NCBI RefSeq assembly: GCF_028649455.1
Contig: NZ_JAQSIO010000004.1
Location: 248,001 to 312,000, forward strand
Origin: Curvibacter microcysteis
GTDB taxonomy: Bacteria; Pseudomonadota; Gammaproteobacteria; Burkholderiales; Burkholderiaceae_C
Reading direction: 5' to 3'
Length of the DNA: 64,000 bases
The notes under the pieces are model-generated. The model had not been told where the DNA came from. It saw only the letters and a list, made by a program, of their open reading frames with translations, and made no database searches. The translations under genes and the position numbers were made by a program. How positions within the stretch are numbered: position 1 is the stretch's first letter; each line of letters starts with the position of its first letter. Positions 56,436-64,000 of the stretch are shown in pieces.

Positions 56436-56573
56436 GGCTTTCCTTGACAACCTTTGATCGTACGCGCTTCAGCCCCAGCCGTCTGGGATAAGGCTGTGGA
56501 AAAGCTGTGACTCCGACGTGGACAAACCGGGCACAAGCCCAGAGGCAGCACACGCCGAGGCACCCACCAAAAA

Positions 56574-56598
56574 GAAAAGCCGCCCGAAGGCGGCTTCT
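56574..56598 (-). terminator. Terminator between rplI and dnaB
   Basis: On the minus strand AAGCCGCC-TTCG-GGCGGCTTTTC-TTTTT: a stem of eight pairs with a UUCG loop followed by U-rich sequence, 22 bases beyond the rplI stop. Confidence 0.88.
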
Positions 56599-56620
56599 CA
56601 GAAGCGCGAGGTGCGCGTGA

Positions 56621-57073
56621 TCAGGCGGTTTCGCCGTACACGGACACGTTGACTTCCACCACCACGTCGGTGTGCAGAGCCACGCTGATGGTGCTGTCGC
56701 CGACGGTCTTCAGGGGACCATTGGGCAGGCGGATCTGGGCCTTGACGACCTTGTAGCCTTGCTTGTTCAGCTCTTCGGCGATGTCGTGGTTGGTCACAGA
56801 ACCAAACAGACGACCGTCAACGCCAGCCTTTTGCGTCAGCTTGACGGTGGTACCGCCGAGCTTTTCGCCTTGGGCTTGGGCTTCAGCCAGCTTGGCTGCA
56901 GCAGCCTTTTCGAGTTCGGCGCGCTTGGCTTCGAACTCAGCCTTGGCGGCTTCCGTGGCGCGGCGAGCGCGACCCGACGGGATCAGGAAGTTGCGGGCGT
57001 AGCCGTCCTTGACCTTGACGATTTCGCCGAGGTTACCCAGGTTCACAACCTTGTCGAGCAGGATGATTTGCAT
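56621..57073 (-). CDS. rplI: Ribosomal protein bL9
   Basis: Large-subunit protein, 150 aa of usual length. N-terminal domain [36 protein letters not shown], long connecting helix ([21 protein letters not shown]) and C-terminal RNA-binding domain ([16 protein letters not shown]). 11 bases after rpsR; last gene before the terminator. Confidence 0.98.
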   Translation of the reverse strand: MQIILLDKVVNLGNLGEIVKVKDGYARNFLIPSGRARRATEAAKAEFEAKRAELEKAAAAKLAEAQAQGEKLGGTTVKLTQKAGVDGRLFGSVTNHDIAEELNKQGYKVVKAQIRLPNGPLKTVGDSTISVALHTDVVVEVNVSVYGETA

Positions 57074-57084
57074 GGTTGTTCTCC

Positions 57085-57366
57085 TTAGATCTTGTGCTGG
57101 TCGCTGTACGGCACCAGAGCCAGGAAGCGAGCGCGCTTGATGGCGGTGTTCAGCTGACGCTGGTAGATGGCGCGCGTGCCGGTCAGGCGAGCGGGGATGA
57201 TCTTGCCGTTTTCAGCGATGAAATCGCGCAGGGTGTCAACGTCCTTGTAGTCGATTTCTTCGACGCCAGCGACGGTGAAGCGGCAGAAGCGCTTGCGCTT
57301 GAACAGCAGGGACTGGGTGTTGCGCTTCGGGCGCTTGTCTTTGTTGAACTTCTTGAACGTGGCCAT
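57085..57366 (-). CDS. rpsR: Ribosomal protein bS18
   Basis: Small-subunit protein, 93 aa. The conserved part [38 protein letters not shown] is clear. AGGAGG lies six bases before the ATG at 57366. Partner of bS6 on the platform of the 30S subunit, encoded by the same operon. Confidence 0.98.
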   Translation of the reverse strand: MATFKKFNKDKRPKRNTQSLLFKRKRFCRFTVAGVEEIDYKDVDTLRDFIAENGKIIPARLTGTRAIYQRQLNTAIKRARFLALVPYSDQHKI

Positions 57367-57382
57367 GTTGGCCTCCTGAAAT

Positions 57383-57670
57383 TTAATCTTGCTGGAATTC
57401 TTGAATGTGAAACACAACCGTCTTGACGTTGCGCGGGGTGGCGAGAAATCCGGTGAATTTCAAGACCGAGCCCAGCGACTGTCTAGCCAGCCGCTCAGCT
57501 TGAGCCCCCAGGGCAATCGCCCGTATGGCCACCTGCACCTGGCGTTTTTGACCTGCTTCCTGGACTTGCGACTCGGCTTCGAGTCGAACGTCCAGCGCAG
57601 GCAAACCAGCTGGTGTGAATCGCAGCGGCTTGGCCTCCACGATCACGGCGGTCAGAACAACGTGGTTCAC
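57383..57670 (-). CDS. priB: Primosomal replication protein PriB
   Basis: Single-strand DNA-binding OB-fold protein for replication restart, 95 aa. [29 protein letters not shown] and [11 protein letters not shown] are typical. Location between rpsF and rpsR is conserved in proteobacteria. It is 16 bases before rpsR. Confidence 0.94.
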   Translation of the reverse strand: MNHVVLTAVIVEAKPLRFTPAGLPALDVRLEAESQVQEAGQKRQVQVAIRAIALGAQAERLARQSLGSVLKFTGFLATPRNVKTVVFHIQEFQQD

Positions 57671-57709
57671 ATTCCCTATGAATCAGTCAGTCGAATCGCG
57701 CAGGCCAGA

Positions 57710-58081
57710 TCAGTTGGCAGCGGCGAATTCAGCTTGCTGGGCCTTGCGGGCCTCTTCACGCTCGACGGTCTTCATCATCGAAGACGCGCCGGTGTCGGCC
57801 TTCTTCTTGACGACGGTCAGGTGACGCAGCACGGCATCGTTGAACTTGAACGCGTGTTCCAGTTCAGCCATCACAGCCTGGTCGGCTTCGATGTTGACGC
57901 ACAGGTAGTGGGCCTTGGCCAGCTTGTTGATCAGGTACGCCAGTTGACGACGGCCCCAGTCTTCCACGCGGTGGATCTTGCCGCCGCCGGCGGTGATCAT
58001 GCCCTTGTAGCGCTCCAGCATGGCCGGAACCTGTTCGCTCTGATCCGGGTGAATCAGCAAAACGATTTCATAATGACGCAT
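57710..58081 (-). CDS. rpsF: Ribosomal protein bS6
   Basis: Small-subunit protein, 123 aa. [44 protein letters not shown] and [14 protein letters not shown] are typical. The ATG at 58081 follows GGAG; first gene of rpsF-priB-rpsR-rplI. A good promoter lies 65-95 bases upstream. Confidence 0.98.
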   Translation of the reverse strand: MRHYEIVLLIHPDQSEQVPAMLERYKGMITAGGGKIHRVEDWGRRQLAYLINKLAKAHYLCVNIEADQAVMAELEHAFKFNDAVLRHLTVVKKKADTGASSMMKTVEREEARKAQQAEFAAAN

Positions 58082-58146
58082 TGAGTACTCCTTCTGGGTG
58101 AAGCCGTCCGCTGCGCCTGTAGCAGTACGGCAAGGCAAAGCCCACG

Positions 58147-58176
58147 AGTATACCAGCGACTTTGCAAATGATGCAA
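58147..58176 (-). promoter_or_regulatory. Promoter of the rpsF operon
   Basis: On the minus strand TTGCAT (58176-58171) and TATACT (58152-58147) are 18 bases apart, matching four and five of six sigma-70 positions. It is about 65 bases before the rpsF ATG. Confidence 0.65.
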
Positions 58177-58224
58177 GCATTGGCACTCCGTGGCGGCGAA
58201 ATGAAAGCAGTGGACAATCCACGC

Positions 58225-58251
58225 CTTGAAAAGTTCCGGGCTGCCCCAAGA
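58225..58251 (+). promoter_or_regulatory. Heat-shock (sigma-32-like) promoter of grpE
   Basis: CTTGAA (58225-58230) followed after 13 bases by CCCCAAGA (58244-58251). Both match the sigma-32 consensus CTTGAA and CCCCATNT well. The grpE ATG is 42 bases downstream. Confidence 0.7.
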
Positions 58252-58293
58252 TGCCCGGCAACCCATTTCGTCAACTGATCGACTCCAAGCACA

Positions 58294-58854
58294 ATGTCTG
58301 ATTCCAAAGAAAACCAACAGCAAGCCATGGCCGGCGGACCGATGAGCCCCGAAGAACTGGAAGCGGCCCAGGCCGCCAACGACGCTGAAGCCCTGGCCCA
58401 AGCCCAGGCCGAACTCGCCGCCCTGAAGGCCAAGAGCGCCGACTTGGCTGACCAGTTCCTGCGCGCCAAGGCCGAAGCGGAGAACGCCCGCCGCCGCGCC
58501 GAAGACGAAGTTTCCAAGGCACGCAAGTTCGGCATCGAGAGTTTTGCCGAAAGCCTGTTGCCCGTGGCCGACAGCCTGGAAGCGGGCCTGGCGATCAAAG
58601 ACGCCACGCCCGAGCAAATCCGCGAAGGCGCTGAAGCCACACTGCGCCAACTGAGCGCGGCCCTGGAGCGCAACAAAGTGCTGGCCATCAACCCGCCCGC
58701 TGGCAGCAAGTTTGACCCGCACCTGCACCAGGCCATCAGCATGGTGCCCGCCGACCAAGAGGCCAACACCGTGGTCAGCGTGCTGCAAAAAGGCTACTCC
58801 ATCGCCGACCGCACGCTGCGTCCGGCCCTGGTGACGGTGGCCGCCCCCAAATAA
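58294..58854 (+). CDS. grpE: Nucleotide exchange factor GrpE
   Basis: Dimeric cochaperone that releases ADP from DnaK, 186 aa. N-terminal acidic, Ala/Glu-rich coiled-coil ([22 protein letters not shown]) then the head: [34 protein letters not shown] and the C-terminal [43 protein letters not shown]. Part of grpE-dnaK-dnaJ. Confidence 0.97.
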   Translation: MSDSKENQQQAMAGGPMSPEELEAAQAANDAEALAQAQAELAALKAKSADLADQFLRAKAEAENARRRAEDEVSKARKFGIESFAESLLPVADSLEAGLAIKDATPEQIREGAEATLRQLSAALERNKVLAINPPAGSKFDPHLHQAISMVPADQEANTVVSVLQKGYSIADRTLRPALVTVAAPK

Positions 58855-58881
58855 AAATGAGCTCACGGACCCTTGCCAGGG

Positions 58882-58909
58882 CTTGAAACCCAGCAAGTTA
58901 TCCACACCT
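58882..58909 (+). promoter_or_regulatory. Candidate sigma-32 promoter of dnaK
   Basis: CTTGAA (58882-58887) then 14 bases then CCACACCT (58902-58909), a weaker -10. The dnaK ATG is 71 bases downstream. Could allow dnaK transcription beyond that from grpE. Confidence 0.45.
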
Positions 58910-58980
58910 CATCAACAGATTCAATTCACATCCAAGCCGCGGGTCCAGCCTGCTGGCAAGCCAAAATACAGGAGTAAATC

Positions 58981-60927
<1,947 letters not shown>

Positions 60928-60949
60928 TCGCCCCTCGCCTTTCTGCATG

Positions 60950-60989
60950 GCCCGCCGCGCTGTGCCCCTTCCGGGGCCCTGCGCGGCGT
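60950..60989 (+). promoter_or_regulatory. Strong hairpin between dnaK and dnaJ
   Basis: GCCGCGC (60954-60960) can pair with GCGCGGC (60981-60987), and inside it CCCC-TTCC-GGGG (60965-60976) forms a second stem. No T-run follows, so it is more likely a processing or attenuating structure than a full terminator. Confidence 0.5.
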
Positions 60990-61016
60990 TTGTGTTGAAA
61001 CCGGCTCGGAAAACCA

Positions 61017-62150
61017 ATGGCTAAACGAGACTTTTACGAAATCCTGGGCGTCGGCAAGACGGCCTCGGATGAAGAAATCAAAAAGGCTTATCGCAAGCTC
61101 GCGATGAAGCACCACCCTGACCGCAACCAGGGTGATGCAGCCAAAGCTGCCGAGGAGAAATTCAAGGAAGCCAAGGAAGCCTACGAAATGCTCAGCGACC
61201 CGCAAAAGCGGGCCGCTTATGACCAGCACGGCCACGCCGGCGTGGACCCGAACATGCGCGGCCCCGGCGGCGAAGCCTATGGCGGCTTTGCCGAGGCCTT
61301 CGGCGACATCTTTGGCGACATGTTCGGCCAGCAACGCGGTGGTGGCCGCGCCGGGGGCCGCCAGGTCTACCGTGGCGGCGACCTGAGCTACGCCATGGAA
61401 GTCACCCTGGAAGAAGCGGCACGCGGCAAGGATGCCCAAATCCGCATCCCCAGCTGGGACAGCTGCGACACCTGCCACGGCTCGGGCGCCAAGCCCGGCA
61501 CCAGCGCCAAGACCTGCGGCACCTGCAACGGCCAAGGCAGCGTGCAAATGCGCCAGGGCTTTTTCAGCGTGCAGCAAACCTGCCCGACCTGCCGCGGCAG
61601 TGGCAAGGTCATTCCTGAACCTTGCACGGTCTGCCACGGCCAAGGCAAGATCAAGAAGCAAAAGACGCTGGAAGTCAAAATCCCTGCCGGCATTGACGAC
61701 GGCATGCGCATCCGCAGCGTGGGCAATGGCGAACCCGGCACCAATGGCGGACCGCCGGGCGACCTGTACATCGAAATCCGCCTGAAGAAGCATGACATCT
61801 TCGAGCGGGACGGCGACGACCTGCACTGCTCGGTGCCGGTGAGCTTCATCACCGCCGCCCTGGGTGGCGAGATCGAAGTGCCGACCCTGCAAGGCAAGGC
61901 CGCCATCGACATCCCCGAAGGCACCCAGGCCGGCAAGCAGTTCCGACTGCGCGGCAAGGGCATCAAGGGCGTGCGCGCCAGCTACCCTGGCGACCTCTAC
62001 TGCCACATCGCGGTCGAAACGCCGGTCAAGCTGACCGAGCACCAGCGCAAGCTGCTGCGCGAACTCGAAGAGTCGCTCAAAAAAGGCGGCGGTAAACATT
62101 CGCCCAGCGGCGACAGCTGGACCGATCGCCTGAAGAATTTCTTCAGCTGA
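61017..62150 (+). CDS. dnaJ: Hsp40 cochaperone DnaJ
   Basis: Stimulates DnaK ATPase and delivers substrates, 377 aa. J domain with HPD (KHHPDRNQG), Gly/Phe-rich linker ([22 protein letters not shown]), four zinc-finger repeats ([32 protein letters not shown]) and C-terminal beta domains. Third gene of the heat-shock unit, followed by a terminator. Confidence 0.98.
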   Translation: MAKRDFYEILGVGKTASDEEIKKAYRKLAMKHHPDRNQGDAAKAAEEKFKEAKEAYEMLSDPQKRAAYDQHGHAGVDPNMRGPGGEAYGGFAEAFGDIFGDMFGQQRGGGRAGGRQVYRGGDLSYAMEVTLEEAARGKDAQIRIPSWDSCDTCHGSGAKPGTSAKTCGTCNGQGSVQMRQGFFSVQQTCPTCRGSGKVIPEPCTVCHGQGKIKKQKTLEVKIPAGIDDGMRIRSVGNGEPGTNGGPPGDLYIEIRLKKHDIFERDGDDLHCSVPVSFITAALGGEIEVPTLQGKAAIDIPEGTQAGKQFRLRGKGIKGVRASYPGDLYCHIAVETPVKLTEHQRKLLRELEESLKKGGGKHSPSGDSWTDRLKNFFS

Positions 62151-62174
62151 TCACCGCGCCGAGCCGCCACCCCC

Positions 62175-62198
62175 AAGCCCGCCTTGCGCGGGCTTTTT
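62175..62198 (+). terminator. Terminator after dnaJ
   Basis: AGCCCGC-CTTGC-GCGGGCT followed by four more T, 25 bases after the dnaJ stop. Confidence 0.9.
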
Positions 62199-62335
62199 CA
62201 CGCCTGCCGCCCGGCTTTTGCCGCCCGCTGCGGAGATGGCAAAGAAGGCAGCCATCGTCGATGGAGAATTCAGAAGGCCAAAAACCCAGAGAAAATAGAT
62301 AATTCATCTTCAACCGAGATGAATCAAAGCCCCCC

Positions 62336-63379
62336 ATGAAAAGCTCAGAGCGCAACTTTGCCCGCCGGATCGACCTCACCTCGCTGCAACTCTTTGTCGC
62401 CGTGTGCGAGCTGGGCAGCATCGGCAAGGCGGCCGAGCGCGAGTTCATTGCCGCCTCGGCGGTGAGCAAACGCCTGAGCGACCTGGAGGCCACGGTCGAC
62501 ACCCAGCTGCTGTACCGCCACAGCCGGGGCGTGCGCCTGACGCCCGCCGGCGAGAGCCTGCTGCACCATGCCCGCACCGTGCTGTATGGCCTGGAAAAAA
62601 TGCAGGGCGAGCTCAGCGAGTACGCCGATGGCGTGCGCGGCCATGTGCGCATCCACGCCAACATCTCGGCCATCGTGCAATTCTTGCCCGAAGACCTGGG
62701 CGCCTTCACGCGCGAGCACGAGCAGATCAAGATCGACCTGGAAGAACACCTCAGCCCCGACGTGATGCAGGCCGTCAGCGAGGGTGCCGCCGACCTGGGG
62801 ATCTGCCATGTGCGCGACAGCGCCAGCATCGGCACCCCCTTGCAGACCTTGCCCTACCGTGAAGACCGCCTGGTGCTGGTACTGCCGCACGAGCACCCGC
62901 TGGCCGGCCAGACCGAAGCCAGTTTTGCCGATGTGCTGGACCACGACATCGTGGGCTTGCACGCCAACAGCAGCATCAGCCTGGCCATGCAGCAGGCCGC
63001 AGCGGCGGCCGGCCGGCCCCTCAAGCTGCGCATCCAAGTCACCGGCCTGGACGCCATGTACCGCATGATCGATAACGGCCTGGGCGTGGGCGTGCTGCCC
63101 GACCGCGCCTTCGCATTGATGCAGGGCGTGGGCCAGTTGCAAGCCGTGCGCCTGACGGACGAGTGGGCACACCGTGAACTGCGCATCGTGGCGCGCGACT
63201 TCCAAGCCCTGCCCATGACGGCCCGCCTGTTGGCCGAGCACCTGCGCGCCAGCCAGCCACCGCGCCAGCCCGAGCCCCTGCAGCGCGCCACGGCCATCAC
63301 CGACACCGCCGCGGCCAGTGCACCGCCCAACGTGGCCCCCAACAACGCCCCGGCCAGGGCGCAGGCCCTGCCCGCCTAA
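62336..63379 (+). CDS. LysR-family regulator upstream of leuC
   Basis: Regulator of 347 aa; the surplus over 300 is a Pro/Ala-rich tail after about residue 300. Helix-turn-helix [43 protein letters not shown], effector domain with [13 protein letters not shown] and [15 protein letters not shown]. It precedes leuC by 35 bases on the same strand, a frequent arrangement in Burkholderiales. Control of leucine synthesis is possible but not shown by the sequence. Confidence 0.9.
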   Translation: MKSSERNFARRIDLTSLQLFVAVCELGSIGKAAEREFIAASAVSKRLSDLEATVDTQLLYRHSRGVRLTPAGESLLHHARTVLYGLEKMQGELSEYADGVRGHVRIHANISAIVQFLPEDLGAFTREHEQIKIDLEEHLSPDVMQAVSEGAADLGICHVRDSASIGTPLQTLPYREDRLVLVLPHEHPLAGQTEASFADVLDHDIVGLHANSSISLAMQQAAAAAGRPLKLRIQVTGLDAMYRMIDNGLGVGVLPDRAFALMQGVGQLQAVRLTDEWAHRELRIVARDFQALPMTARLLAEHLRASQPPRQPEPLQRATAITDTAAASAPPNVAPNNAPARAQALPA

Positions 63380-63414
63380 AATTCAATTCCTCACGAAAGA
63401 CCAGAGAAAACACC

Positions 63415-64000
63415 ATGGGACGCACCCTTTACGACAAGATCTGGGACGAACACGTCGTTCACACCGAAGAAGACGGCACGTCCATCCTCTACATCGACCG
63501 CCACCTGGTGCACGAAGTCACCAGCCCGCAAGCCTTTGAAGGCCTGCGCGAGGCCGGCCGCAAGGTCTGGCGCGTGAGCTCCATCGTCGCCACCGCCGAC
63601 CACAACACCCCGACCACGGGCTGGGAGCTGGGCTACGACGGCATCACCGACCCCATCAGCAAAGAACAGATCACCACGCTGGACAGCAACATCAAGGAAT
63701 TCGGCGCGGCCGCCTTCTTCCCCTTCATGTCCAAGCGCCAAGGCATCGTGCACGTCATCGGCCCGGAAAACGGCGCCACCCTGCCCGGCATGACCGTGGT
63801 CTGCGGTGACTCGCACACCTCCACCCACGGCGCTTTCGGCGCACTGGCCCACGGCATCGGCACCAGCGAAGTCGAGCACGTCATGGCCACGCAAACCCTG
63901 CTGGCCAAAAAGGCCAAGAACCTGCTGATCAAGGTCGAAGGCACGGTCGCCAAGGGCGTCACGGCCAAGGACATCGTGCTGGCCATCATTGGCAAGATCG
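63415..64000 (+). CDS. leuC: 3-isopropylmalate dehydratase large subunit LeuC (3' end outside window)
   Basis: Aconitase-family [4Fe-4S] enzyme of leucine synthesis, about 195 of 470 codons visible. Start ATG ([14 protein letters not shown]), then [68 protein letters not shown], all typical. The three cluster cysteines lie farther on, outside the window. Partner leuD is expected downstream. Confidence 0.97.
   Translation, partial: MGRTLYDKIWDEHVVHTEEDGTSILYIDRHLVHEVTSPQAFEGLREAGRKVWRVSSIVATADHNTPTTGWELGYDGITDPISKEQITTLDSNIKEFGAAAFFPFMSKRQGIVHVIGPENGATLPGMTVVCGDSHTSTHGAFGALAHGIGTSEVEHVMATQTLLAKKAKNLLIKVEGTVAKGVTAKDIVLAIIGKI

Noticed and set aside
56480..56510. Stretch resembling a DnaA box before dnaB
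   Set aside because: TTTTCCACA on the minus strand has one mismatch and is not repeated.
58898..58906. Perfect DnaA box TTATCCACA before dnaK
   Set aside because: A single 9-mer is expected about once in a window this size. No cluster of boxes, AT-rich unwinding region or origin genes nearby.

Overview
The window is GC-rich, gene-dense bacterial chromosome. Gene order and protein families point to a betaproteobacterium of the Burkholderiales, most likely Comamonadaceae-like. Pointers are the run alaA-hom-thrC-moeA-moaD with moaE-clpB, the block rpsF-priB-rpsR-rplI-dnaB, a LysR/LlpE/RND efflux locus of the type described in Burkholderia, several Bug/TctC and TRAP transport genes, and a LysR gene directly before leuC. 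I saw no rRNA, tRNA, CRISPR array, insertion sequence or prophage genes.

Region by region: (1) 1-6722 is a haem-uptake operon (minus strand: hmuR, hmuS, hmuT, hmuU, hmuV), divergent from bacterioferritin (bfr). A Fur-box palindrome fills the spacer of the hmuR promoter. (2) 6812-15120 is an RND efflux operon (LlpE-like protein, MexE/BpeE-type fusion protein, MexF/BpeF-type pump, outer membrane factor) with a divergent LysR regulator. (3) 15148-24804 holds a thiamine-diphosphate enzyme, an MFS transporter with a divergent AraC regulator, a LysE-type exporter, a Bug solute-binding protein, a putative Na+/H+ antiporter and a FUSC membrane protein. (4) 24871-32530 is a seven-gene minus-strand operon plus a LysR gene: cupin, DUF1445 hydro-lyase, TRAP P/Q/M, DUF2848 protein and amidase. 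It looks like an uptake and degradation pathway for a small amide or cyclic amide acid, and I cannot name it.

(5) 32852-43250 holds clpB, moaE and then a block of accessory genes: an NADP reductase-like protein, a pirin, a LysR, a repeat lipoprotein, a tandem methylglyoxal-synthase-like protein and three small unknowns. These separate moaE from moaD. (6) 43285-50686 is molybdenum-cofactor synthesis (mobB, moeA, moaD) and the aspartate-family pathway (hom, thrC) with an alanine aminotransferase. (7) 50796-56435 holds a Mth938-like protein, a peroxiredoxin, a PIN-PhoH protein, an anchored alpha/beta hydrolase and dnaB. (8) 56621-62150 is rpsF-priB-rpsR-rplI, divergent from grpE-dnaK-dnaJ. (9) 62336-64000 is a LysR gene and the 5' part of leuC.

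How it fits together: iron acquisition (Hmu) and iron storage (Bfr) share one intergenic region with a Fur site. The chaperones clpB, grpE and dnaK each carry a CTTGAA element upstream that resembles a sigma-32 -35 box, which suggests one heat-shock regulon. The least explained parts are the amidase/DUF2848/hydro-lyase/TRAP operon, the two-domain methylglyoxal-synthase-like protein, and the LlpE-like hydrolase that lacks the usual nucleophilic serine.
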